This document shows positions 1 to 5,889 of a stretch of 6,736 nt of DNA, in pieces. This DNA comes from Marinilabiliaceae bacterium UBA5213 (GTDB lineage Bacteria; Bacteroidota; Bacteroidia; Bacteroidales; Marinilabiliaceae): the NCBI GenBank assembly GCA_002412555.1, contig DHVH01000302.1, positions 3,595 to 10,330 of the forward strand, written 5' to 3'. Below the pieces are notes generated by a model. It saw nothing but the letters and a program-made list of their open reading frames with translations, made no database searches and was not told the DNA's origin. The position numbers and the translations under genes were made by a program. How positions within the stretch are numbered: the first letter of the stretch is position 1; each line of letters starts with the position of its first letter.

Positions 1-783
1 TACGGTAGCTATATCGCGGACAAATACCTGACGACCATCGTTGGTAGAAGTAACCACAATGTTATTGATTTCAGAACTCTCCACATATTCACTGCGCACC
101 TGCAGTTGGTACTGCTCCTTTTCCATTTTGAGGGTACCTGAGGAGCGATTGATGTTGTTCTGTCCGATAGCCGTTCCCACCGCTTCGAGCGAAATACTAT
201 AGGCATCCAGTTTTTCCTGATCAATATCCACATATACATAGCGCTCCGGAGCGCCGGCCAGCGAAATGTTTCCAATACCATCCACCCGGTTCAGCTGGGG
301 CATAACCACATCATTCAGTATTTTATCGAGCCCGGCATAACTATCATCGGCCGTTATCGAATACATCATAATGGGCATGGTACTGGTACTGAACTTAAAG
401 ATAAAGGGATTGGTTGTCCCGCTGGGCAGATTATCCTTTACCATGTCCACATAGGAGCGGACATCATTGATCACCTCATCGAGGTTCATCCCCCACTCCA
501 GCTCCAAGGAAACAATGGAGATATTATCCTGCGAGGTAGAAGTTATGTTCTTCAAACCATCTACGGAGTTGAGACTATTCTCTAAAAGGCGCGTCACATT
601 GGTCTCCACCTCACTGGCATTGGCGCCAGGATAGCTTGTCATGACCGAAATGTAGGGCGGCTCAATTTCGGGATATTGGTCGATGGGCAGCATTTGCAGC
701 GAAAAGAGCCCCATCACCATCACGGCTACAAAAATCAGTGCAGTTGTAACCGGTTTATTTATGGAAGTTTTAAATATACTCAT
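1..783 (-). CDS. RND efflux pump, HAE1/AcrB-like, N-terminal part (cut by window start)
   Basis: Inner-membrane proton-driven pump of a tripartite exporter. It should take drugs, dyes, detergent-like molecules or other amphiphiles from the periplasm or membrane and pass them to the outer-membrane channel. I translated the minus strand from the ATG at 783-781; 261 codons stay open to the window edge, about a quarter of the usual 1000-1050 residues. The start MSIFKTSINKPVTTALIF leads into TM1 (about 11-31). Then comes the family signature LPIDQYPEIEPPYISV, followed by SYPGA, the N-VTRLLENSLNSVDGL segment, and ITSTSQDNISIVSLELEWG (about 80-98), all typical of the first porter (PN1/PC1) domains of the HAE family. 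Heavy-metal (CusA-like) pumps usually read differently here, so I favour organic substrates. It is third in the operon, 113 bases after the adaptor. The exact substrate cannot be read from this fragment. Confidence 0.95.
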   Translation of the reverse strand, partial: MSIFKTSINKPVTTALIFVAVMVMGLFSLQMLPIDQYPEIEPPYISVMTSYPGANASEVETNVTRLLENSLNSVDGLKNITSTSQDNISIVSLELEWGMNLDEVINDVRSYVDMVKDNLPSGTTNPFIFKFSTSTMPIMMYSITADDSYAGLDKILNDVVMPQLNRVDGIGNISLAGAPERYVYVDIDQEKLDAYSISLEAVGTAIGQNNINRSSGTLKMEKEQYQLQVRSEYVESSEINNIVVTSTNDGRQVFVRDIATV

Positions 784-843
784 CTTATTATCAAATCAAT
801 GGTTTACTATTTAGTGCCACTATAAAAACAGCCTTTTACTGAA

Positions 844-866
844 TCTTTGATAAAAAACGTCAAAGA
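844..866 (-). other. Stem-loop in the adaptor-pump spacer
   Basis: TCTTTGA (844-850) and TCAAAGA (860-866) form a perfect 7-bp inverted repeat around a 9-base loop, in the 113-base gap between the adaptor stop and the pump start. A second, loop-free palindrome, GTTTTTAAAAAC, lies at 880-891, just past the adaptor stop on the minus strand. No T-run follows the 7-bp stem in the direction of transcription, so it does not look like an intrinsic terminator. It could affect mRNA processing or stability between the two genes. The structure is seen in sequence; any function is a guess. Confidence 0.35.
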
Positions 867-896
867 CAAGGATTTTGAAGTTTTTAAAAACAAGGA

Positions 897-1910
897 CTAC
901 TTAATTACATTCAACTTAACACCTTCTACCAGTCGTGCCTGTCCCACCGTCACCAAATGATCACCAATGGCCAAATCTTCAGAAATGACCTCTACCAAAT
1001 CATTGACCCGTTTTCCCATGGCTATGCGTACCCTTTTGGCGACCCCGTTCTCTGCCACGAAAACGTAGCGCTCATTGGAGCCCGTCAATTTCAAAACCGA
1101 TTGATAAGGCACCATTATGGCATTGACCTCACCCACTATGATAGACGTTCGTACATACATACCGGGACGTAACTTATTGTCGCCGTTGGCAATTTTCACT
1201 TTTGCCTGAAAAGTATGAGTATTGGCATCGATGGTGGGATACACGATCTCAATAACTGCCGGAAAAGTTTGGTTGGGATAAATGTCGGAAGTCACCTCCA
1301 TTTGCATGCCCTCCTTGATAGAGGGTACATAGGATTCGGGAATACTGACCAAAGCCTTCAGTTGATGCGTTTGCGTCAGCGTAAGAATAGGAGTTCCGCC
1401 GTACAATTCGCCAGCTTCATAGTTTTTAGCTGAAATAACCCCACGAATGGGCGCTTTCACAAAGGTATTAGAGGTTAAGAAATCAAGGCTTTCTCTGGTC
1501 TGCTCATAGGCCAGTTTGGCCTGGTCATAAGCCTGCCGGGATACCGTACCAGTCTCGCTAAGGGCTTTTACCCGCTCATAATCAATACTTAAATTGGCAA
1601 AGGTCAGCTTGGTTGTATTGAGTTGGTTTTGGTCCATGCGCACCAACAAATCTCCAGCCTTTACCTGAGCGCCCACTTCCACATAAATATGCTCAATGCT
1701 ACCCGTTAATGAAGGAGCAATGTTCACTGTTTCGTAACCTTCCAGCGTGGTAGAAACATTGATTTCACGATCCAATCTGACCTGATCCAGAGCCATCACT
1801 TTAACATTTTCTACACGCTCGGTCTCAACTTGTTTATCACCGTTAGAGCCACAACTAATCACCAAAAGCGAAAGGGCACCAACAACCATGTATCTAAAAG
1901 GACTTTTCAT
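897..1910 (-). CDS. RND efflux periplasmic adaptor, lipoprotein (AcrA/MexA-like, HlyD family)
   Basis: Membrane fusion protein that joins the inner-membrane pump to the TolC channel. It has 337 residues, slightly short for the usual 350-400. The N-terminus MKSPFRYMVVGALSLLVISC carries a lipobox (VIS-C20), so it should be lipid-anchored and face the periplasm. Domain order fits the family: first half of the lipoyl domain at about 58-92 (TGSIEHIYVEVGAQVKAGDL), an alpha-helical hairpin at about 94-143, the second lipoyl half at about 147-167 (FVKAPIRGVISAKNYEAGE), a beta-barrel at about 183-258 ending in LRPGMYVRT, and a membrane-proximal domain at 260-337. The helical hairpin is short. The start is ATG preceded by an A-rich stretch, as usual in Bacteroidota; the stop is TAG. 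It lies 44 bases after the TolC gene and 113 bases before the pump gene, so the three are probably co-transcribed. Confidence 0.95.
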   Translation of the reverse strand: MKSPFRYMVVGALSLLVISCGSNGDKQVETERVENVKVMALDQVRLDREINVSTTLEGYETVNIAPSLTGSIEHIYVEVGAQVKAGDLLVRMDQNQLNTTKLTFANLSIDYERVKALSETGTVSRQAYDQAKLAYEQTRESLDFLTSNTFVKAPIRGVISAKNYEAGELYGGTPILTLTQTHQLKALVSIPESYVPSIKEGMQMEVTSDIYPNQTFPAVIEIVYPTIDANTHTFQAKVKIANGDNKLRPGMYVRTSIIVGEVNAIMVPYQSVLKLTGSNERYVFVAENGVAKRVRIAMGKRVNDLVEVISEDLAIGDHLVTVGQARLVEGVKLNVIK

Positions 1911-1954
1911 TTTTTCTATTTTTTGGGTAATTATTATTTTATCTTTTTGAGCTG

Positions 1955-3244
1955 CTAATTATTATCCATGTTGAGCAATTTCTCCAGCTCAATCTGAGCC
2001 GTTACCACCTCAAGTAAGGCCTGCACATAGCTGCTTTGAGCAGCTATTAATTCAGAACCTGAGTTGGTGACATCCAGACTGGAGGCCATCCCCTGCTCAT
2101 ACTTTCTCGAGATATTGTCGAACACCCTTTGCACCACCACCCTATTCTTCTTTTGCGTTTCATAGCTCTCATAAGAAGAACTAAGGTTGTAGGATAACTG
2201 GCGGTGCTGAATAATCAGTGCTTCACGGGTATCCTCAAATGTATTGAGCTGCTTTTGATAGCCCAGTTGCGCTTCTTTCACTGCCTGCTGTCTGCTGCCA
2301 CTCGAAAATATGGGAATATTTAAGGAGAGACCGAACATATTGGGCGGTGTGGTATTCATGGTAGCCTCGTCGCTGAAGTACTCCTTTTCAGTGTACTGAT
2401 AAAAGGCCGATACGGAAGGGGCATAAGCCCACTTTTTTAGGGTGACCTGCTTTTGTGCCAGCGAGACATTTTGCTGCAGCAACTGATAGCTGAAATTGTT
2501 ATCCAACACAAAACCCTCGCCCAGCAGGGAAATGCCGGTATTGGACCCCATCAGACCGTCAATAGTCTCATTTAAAGCTATTTCAGTATTCGCGTTCAAT
2601 CCCAATTGTAACCTCATCGAATTGTAAATCATTTCGAGCGATCGGCGGGTAGCATTGATATTGGTCTTCATGCTGGCTATCTGCACAGAAAGCAAATCGG
2701 CATCGGTCTGCTCCGAAACGCCCACCTCTACCGAGCGCTCAGTAAACACCATCAATTGATTCAAGTGTTCCATATTCTTTTCAAGCAGCCGAACGGTCTC
2801 CTCCATCACAAGCGCAGAATAATAGAGCGTTTTGACCTGATCGGCCACATCCTTTTCGGTTTGCTTCAGAGAAATATTGGCCATTTGTCCGGTTATCTTC
2901 TCCAACTGAACACCAATTACCTGGGCCCCACTCAAGGCGATGGATGCGGTTGCGCCATAAGTCATTGAATTGGGATTAGAAATCTGAAAATCGCCCAGAT
3001 TCATTTTGTACCCGAACATATTGCTGTAATCGACATTGGCACTGAGCTGTGGCAATAAGGTTGCCAGGGTCTGCCAGCGACTGGCATCGGCTATTTGAAC
3101 ATCCATAGAGGCATTTTTCAGCATGCGATTATGCTCCAGTGCATAACTTTGTGCTTCCTCCAGAGAGAGGTTAAGGTTGGTTTGGGCACCGACTGTCCCA
3201 CAAAAAACCATGACCATCATAAAAACTAAAATTCTGTTTCGCAT
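1955..3244 (-). CDS. TolC-family outer-membrane efflux channel
   Basis: Outer-membrane trimeric channel of the exporter. I start it at the ATG at 3244-3242, giving 429 residues. The frame stays open to a TTG at 3268, but the ATG puts a clean Sec signal directly at the N-terminus: MRNR, then a hydrophobic run, then GTVGA with likely cleavage before QTN (after residue 20). The mature protein starts with LNLSLEEAQSYALEHN, the typical opening of outer-membrane efflux proteins, and has two structural repeats of long helices with strand-forming parts. The second repeat includes PSVSAFYQYTEKEYF, LSLNIPIFSSGSRQQAVKEAQ, and a final helix rich in SSLDVTNSGSELIAAQSSYVQALLEVVTAQIELEKLL. These are hallmark segments of the family. 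The length is normal (400-480). It is the first gene of the operon, so the promoter should lie in the divergent spacer to its right. Confidence 0.95.
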   Translation of the reverse strand: MRNRILVFMMVMVFCGTVGAQTNLNLSLEEAQSYALEHNRMLKNASMDVQIADASRWQTLATLLPQLSANVDYSNMFGYKMNLGDFQISNPNSMTYGATASIALSGAQVIGVQLEKITGQMANISLKQTEKDVADQVKTLYYSALVMEETVRLLEKNMEHLNQLMVFTERSVEVGVSEQTDADLLSVQIASMKTNINATRRSLEMIYNSMRLQLGLNANTEIALNETIDGLMGSNTGISLLGEGFVLDNNFSYQLLQQNVSLAQKQVTLKKWAYAPSVSAFYQYTEKEYFSDEATMNTTPPNMFGLSLNIPIFSSGSRQQAVKEAQLGYQKQLNTFEDTREALIIQHRQLSYNLSSSYESYETQKKNRVVVQRVFDNISRKYEQGMASSLDVTNSGSELIAAQSSYVQALLEVVTAQIELEKLLNMDNN

Positions 3245-3296
3245 TGTTACTAGTTTGGTTATTATCAATTATTGGCTTTAGCCTTTCTATTAGGTG

Positions 3297-3304
3297 CAAA
3301 TATC
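3297..3304 (-). promoter_or_regulatory. Weak candidate -7 element for the efflux operon
   Basis: On the minus strand these bases read GATATTTG, one mismatch from the Bacteroidota -7 element TAnnTTTG. It would start transcription about 47 bases before the TolC ATG, a normal leader length. I find no good TTTG -33 element at the right distance; the nearby minus-strand sequence is only T-rich (complement of 3321-3330). A weak core promoter would fit an operon that needs an activator, but this is a low-confidence call. Confidence 0.25.
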
Positions 3305-3353
3305 CCATGAAAAGAGATGGCTAAAAAAACTAATCAAGCAAACACAGAGAGCT

Positions 3354-3417
3354 TTCAATAAGCGGAAGACATCGTTCAATAACAGCTGTTGATTGAAGAA
3401 AACGGCTGATTATTGAA
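3354..3417. promoter_or_regulatory. Nested inverted repeat, probable operator between divergent operons
   Basis: Outer arms TTCAATAA (3354-3361) and TTATTGAA (3410-3417) are perfect inverted copies centred at 3385.5. The same point is the centre of a perfect 10-bp palindrome, AACAGCTGTT (3381-3390). Inner arms TTCAAT (3375-3380) and ATTGAA (3392-3397) flank that palindrome with a single extra G. This gives four half-sites in the order forward, forward, reverse, reverse. The two forward sites are 21 bases apart and the two reverse sites 20 bases apart, about two helical turns. It lies upstream of both predicted divergent promoters and ends 17 bases before the -33 element of the kinase gene. 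The symmetry is directly visible; binding by the neighbouring LytTR regulator is inference. LytTR proteins usually bind paired direct repeats about 21 bases apart, which fits the spacing but not obviously the base consensus. Confidence 0.6.
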
Positions 3418-3434
3418 TAATGGCAGAAAGAGGC

Positions 3435-3464
3435 TTTGGATCGTTTTATTAAGTCGTAAATTTG
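3435..3464 (+). promoter_or_regulatory. Bacteroidota-type promoter of the histidine kinase operon
   Basis: TTTG at 3435-3438 and TAAATTTG at 3457-3464 match the primary sigma factor consensus of Bacteroidota (-33 TTTG, -7 TAnnTTTG) without mismatch, with 18 bases between them. Transcription would start near 3470, leaving a leader of about 40 bases before the kinase ATG. This is the best promoter match in the window and supports the taxonomic assignment. It lies just to the right of the nested inverted repeat. Confidence 0.65.
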
Positions 3465-3473
3465 TGGCCATCA

Positions 3474-3489
3474 GGATATCTCCATATCC
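3474..3489 (+). other. Perfect hairpin in the predicted 5' leader of the kinase mRNA
   Basis: GGATAT (3474-3479) and ATATCC (3484-3489) pair perfectly around a CTCC loop. The hairpin begins within a few bases of the predicted transcription start and ends 21 bases before the kinase ATG. It may be a 5' stabilising stem or a DNA site for a dimeric regulator. No function can be shown from sequence alone. Confidence 0.4.
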
Positions 3490-3510
3490 GCCCCTTTAAA
3501 GAATGACATA

Positions 3511-4539
3511 ATGATATTTTCGAAATTTGCTTACTGGTTCAAAAACCTGCCCACCTATGCCATATGGATCGTTCTGTTTCTCTTCTATTTCACCATAGGT
3601 GCGCAACTTAGCCTCGTTCGGGGTCTGGTACTGGCTGCCGTGCTGACTCCCATACAGTTTACGGTTTACACCCTGAACCTTAAAAGGTTCATGCCCAGAT
3701 TCTATGATTACGACAAGAAAAAATTTCGTCTCTCAAATACCGTTCTCATTTTGGTGCTGGCGACCTATGGCGTTTTGATGGAAAACATCTTCTTTCATTT
3801 CTACCCCGAACTGAGGCCCCCTCATAAAGGGCTGATTTTCCCCTTTATATTTTACATCATTCTTTGTCTGGTGGCCTTTTGGGTGAGCATGACCAAATAC
3901 CTCATCGAAAAGCAGGAAAAAACCAATATAGAGCTGGAAACACTGAAACGCGGAAAGGCCGAAAGCGAGCTCAAATTTCTAAAAACACAAATCAACCCCC
4001 ATTTTCTGTTCAACGCCCTCAACAATATTTATTCAATGGCCTATACCGGCGACAAGTCGGCACCCGAAAAAATCACCATGCTCTCGGACATGCTCCGCTA
4101 CGTGCTCTACGATTGTGAATCGGATTACATCTCCTTATATAAAGAAGTGGACTACATCAATAGTTTTATGGAGTTTCAACAACTCAAAACAGAAAACCGG
4201 CAAAACATCCACTTCAACATTGGCAGCTACGACGAGAACTACCAAATAGCCCCCATGCTTCTGGTGACCTTTGTGGAGAATGGCTTCAAGCACAGCAAAA
4301 TAGAAAAGGACAAAAAGGGCTTTGTCAACATTACGATTTCACAAACGCCCGAAAAGTTCTATTTCTTTGTCGAGAACAGCATACCTGTAGAGGCGGCTGT
4401 CCCTACACCTGAAACGAAAAGAGGCATTGGCATTGAAAATGCCAAAAACCGCCTTAACTTACTCTATCCGAAAAAGCACCGACTGGAAATCAGCAACCAT
4501 AACAATATCTATAAGGTAGAACTGGAATTATACAAGTAA
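3511..4539 (+). CDS. Membrane sensor histidine kinase, LytS/YehU type (His_kinase family)
   Basis: Sensor kinase of a LytS-LytTR two-component system, 342 residues. Four transmembrane helices are predicted at about 17-34, 36-54, 74-95 and 107-126. No sizeable extracytoplasmic domain is present, so the signal is probably sensed within or close to the membrane. A short coiled-coil linker (about 130-155) leads to the phosphoacceptor motif LKTQINPHFLFNALNNIYS, with His164 as the likely phosphorylated residue. The ATP-binding part follows: N-box LVTFVENGFKHS (Asn257) and G-box RGIGIENAKNRL (305-315). The sequence after the G-box has the usual YP-KHxLEI ending of the family. The start ATG lies about 40 bases after a good promoter; no Shine-Dalgarno site is visible. 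Its stop overlaps the next start (TAATG), so kinase and regulator should be translated in a coupled way. The gene diverges from the efflux operon. The ligand is unknown. Confidence 0.95.
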   Translation: MIFSKFAYWFKNLPTYAIWIVLFLFYFTIGAQLSLVRGLVLAAVLTPIQFTVYTLNLKRFMPRFYDYDKKKFRLSNTVLILVLATYGVLMENIFFHFYPELRPPHKGLIFPFIFYIILCLVAFWVSMTKYLIEKQEKTNIELETLKRGKAESELKFLKTQINPHFLFNALNNIYSMAYTGDKSAPEKITMLSDMLRYVLYDCESDYISLYKEVDYINSFMEFQQLKTENRQNIHFNIGSYDENYQIAPMLLVTFVENGFKHSKIEKDKKGFVNITISQTPEKFYFFVENSIPVEAAVPTPETKRGIGIENAKNRLNLLYPKKHRLEISNHNNIYKVELELYK

Positions 4540-5294
4540 TGGCAGAACAGGGAAAATACAACTGCATTGTGATTGATGACGAGTTTCTGGCGCGGAAGCT
4601 AATGGCGGATTACATCTCGAAAATTCCTCAGTTTCATCTGGTGGATTCTTTTGACTCGCCCATGGCGGCTATCGATACCATTACGAGTGGGGGCATTGAT
4701 GTGGTGTTTACCGATATAGATATGCCCGACATGTTGGGCATGGATTTCATCAAAAACCTTTCACTTCCTCTGGTGCCCATTGTTGTTTTTGTTACGGCTT
4801 ACCCCCAATATGCAGTACAGGGTTTCGAAGTCAACGCCACAGAATACTTGCTAAAGCCGGTCTCCTTCCCCCGCTTTATCAAGGCCGTCAACAAAATTAC
4901 CACCATCCTCAATTTCAAGCAAAAACTGGAAGGAATGGCTATGCATGAAGCCCCCAGACCTAAGCCCAAAGCGGACCAGAAGGACTTTATCATCGTCAAG
5001 TCAGACCGCAAAATGGTGAAACTCATGTACGATGATATCCTGTTCATTGAGGGTGCCCTTGAATATGTTTTCTTTCACACCCTTAGCGGAAAGTTCATGG
5101 GATTGTACTCGCTGCGCAATCTGGAAAGCGAACTGCCCAAAAACCAGTTCATGCGCATTCATAAATCGTTCATTGTTGCGCTCAAAAGAATTTCTGAAAT
5201 CAATGGCAACCAGGTATTGGTAGGATCTCACACCATCTCAGTGAGCAAAGCACTAAAACCTGTCCTGCTCGAGCATTTTTCCGGCCGCGAATAA
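4539..5294 (+). CDS. LytTR-family response regulator
   Basis: DNA-binding partner of the upstream kinase, 251 residues, a usual length. The receiver domain (about 7-122) has the acidic pair Asp13-Asp14 (IVIDDE), the phosphoacceptor Asp59 in FTDIDMPDMLG, the switch Thr86 in FVTAYPQYA, and Lys106 in YLLKPVSF, so it appears fully phosphorylatable. A linker rich in Pro and Lys (about 137-147) leads to the LytTR DNA-binding domain (about 149-247). Recognisable there are FIIVKSDRKMVKL, DDILFIEGALEYVFFHT, FMRIHKSFIVALKRISEI, and HTISVSKALKPVL. It overlaps the kinase stop by one base. Likely targets are its own promoter region and the divergent efflux operon, both next to the nested inverted repeat; this is inferred from position. 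The two genes appear to form a complete operon, since a spacer with a separate promoter candidate follows. Confidence 0.95.
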   Translation: MAEQGKYNCIVIDDEFLARKLMADYISKIPQFHLVDSFDSPMAAIDTITSGGIDVVFTDIDMPDMLGMDFIKNLSLPLVPIVVFVTAYPQYAVQGFEVNATEYLLKPVSFPRFIKAVNKITTILNFKQKLEGMAMHEAPRPKPKADQKDFIIVKSDRKMVKLMYDDILFIEGALEYVFFHTLSGKFMGLYSLRNLESELPKNQFMRIHKSFIVALKRISEINGNQVLVGSHTISVSKALKPVLLEHFSGRE

Positions 5295-5326
5295 GCTTTG
5301 CTTCATAATTCACCACTTTTTCTTCC

Positions 5327-5348
5327 GAAACCTACCCATAAGGGTTTT
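5327..5348 (+). terminator. Weak possible terminator after the regulator gene
   Basis: GAAACC (5327-5332) can pair with GGTTTT (5343-5348), using one G-T pair, around a 10-base loop, with the T-rich arm at the 3' side. The alternative core ACCC-ATAA-GGGT inside it is only 4 bp. It lies 33 bases after the regulator stop, where a terminator is expected, but both forms are weak. Confidence 0.2.
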
Positions 5349-5381
5349 AAGCCTCTGTTTAGTAATAGTCTAAATTAAAAC

Positions 5382-5409
5382 TGCGGCAAAAAAAAATTGG
5401 AAAGCCGCG
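5382..5409. repeat. GC-rich inverted repeat around an A-tract
   Basis: TGCGGC (5382-5387) and GCCGCG (5404-5409) form a 5-bp perfect stem, GCGGC/GCCGC, plus one G-T pair. The 16-base loop begins with nine A residues. It stands out as a GC-rich pair in a strongly AT-rich spacer between the regulator gene and the HMA lipoprotein gene. On neither strand is it followed by a convincing T-run, so I do not call it a terminator. It may be a transcription barrier or a bent-DNA site. Confidence 0.25.
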
Positions 5410-5446
5410 TATTTGTTAACGTTCACTAATTTTAAACAATATTCCT

Positions 5447-5478
5447 TTTGTAAATATTAAAAATACACTCTACCTTCA
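5447..5478 (+). promoter_or_regulatory. Candidate promoter of the HMA lipoprotein gene
   Basis: TTTG at 5447-5450 is followed after 20 bases by TACCTTCA (5471-5478), which agrees with TAnnTTTG except for its last two bases. This would start transcription near 5484, giving a leader of about 48 bases before the ATG at 5532. The spacing is good and the -7 element only moderate, so the call is tentative. The half-site-like CGTTCACTAA at 5420-5429 lies 17 bases upstream of the -33 element. Confidence 0.4.
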
Positions 5479-5531
5479 TTATCGAAAAGTCAACCGAAGG
5501 ACCGTACAATAAACTAATAAGACGATCAACT

Positions 5532-5855
5532 ATGAGAGTTTTTCTGTTAATAATTCCCTTTTTTTTGGCCTGCCAGGGTCCAAAAACCTCCTCACCAAAG
5601 GAGACTGCTGCTCCTGAAACAATAACAACCATTTCTTACACCTTATCCGTTGAAGGCATGACCTGCACGGGCTGTGAAAACACCGTTAAAAATGCCGTCC
5701 AATCTGTGGAAGGTGTAGCAGAAGTTGAAGCTTCTTTCGAGGATGAGTTGGTGAGTATTTCGGTTTCGGAGTCTGCCGATACAGCTGCCATCCGCCAGCA
5801 AATTATCAGTTCTGGCTATACGCCTACTGGAGGTTTTGAAATTAAATATAAGTAA
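5532..5855 (+). CDS. Small lipoprotein with a heavy-metal-associated (HMA) domain
   Basis: Short metal-binding protein of 107 residues, probably anchored by lipid and facing the periplasm. MRVFLLIIPFFLAC has a short hydrophobic signal with a lipobox-like FLA-C14. A Ser/Thr/Pro/Glu-rich spacer (15-35) follows. The HMA domain spans about 36-100, with the metal-binding motif GMTCTGC (Cys45 and Cys48) and the usual NTVKNAV-SVEGV and IISSGY landmarks, so it should fold as a ferredoxin-like babab domain binding a soft metal such as Cu(I) or Hg(II). Most HMA proteins of this size are cytosolic chaperones such as CopZ; export to the envelope is the unusual point. The gene ends with tandem stops (TAATAA) and lies 34 bases before the iron-sulfur protein gene on the same strand. 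It may scavenge or deliver a metal for the enzyme complex encoded there, or simply protect the envelope; the sequence does not decide. Without a lipid anchor it would be a secreted or membrane-tethered version. Confidence 0.85.
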   Translation: MRVFLLIIPFFLACQGPKTSSPKETAAPETITTISYTLSVEGMTCTGCENTVKNAVQSVEGVAEVEASFEDELVSISVSESADTAAIRQQIISSGYTPTGGFEIKYK

Positions 5856-5889
5856 TAACCTTTCTCCGGACCAAAACACAAGCTAACTT

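Noticed and set aside
9..281. Minus-strand frame of 90 codons at the left edge
   Set aside because: It is out of frame with the RND pump coding sequence on the same strand, which is strongly supported by family motifs.
1..783. Heavy-metal (CusA-type) identity for the RND pump, suggested by the HMA gene in the same window
   Set aside because: The N-terminal signature (LPIDQYPEIEPPYISV, SYPGA, ITSTSQDNISIVSLELEWG) fits the HAE1 group, and the HMA gene lies in a separate, oppositely oriented unit.
3245..3268. Eight-residue N-terminal extension of the TolC protein from a TTG codon
   Set aside because: The ATG at 3244 starts a complete Sec signal peptide directly; the extension would put extra residues before it and begins with a rare start codon.
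3373..3397. Exact match to the classical LytTR binding consensus (GTT-centred 9-mers)
   Set aside because: The GTT-centred 9-mers here match only about 7 of 9 positions and are 14 bases apart, not about 21, so I rely on the symmetry of the repeat and not on the published consensus.
4799..5231. Two overlapping minus-strand frames inside the regulator gene
   Set aside because: They mirror the LytTR coding sequence, show no domain, and overlap each other; they are reading-frame shadows.
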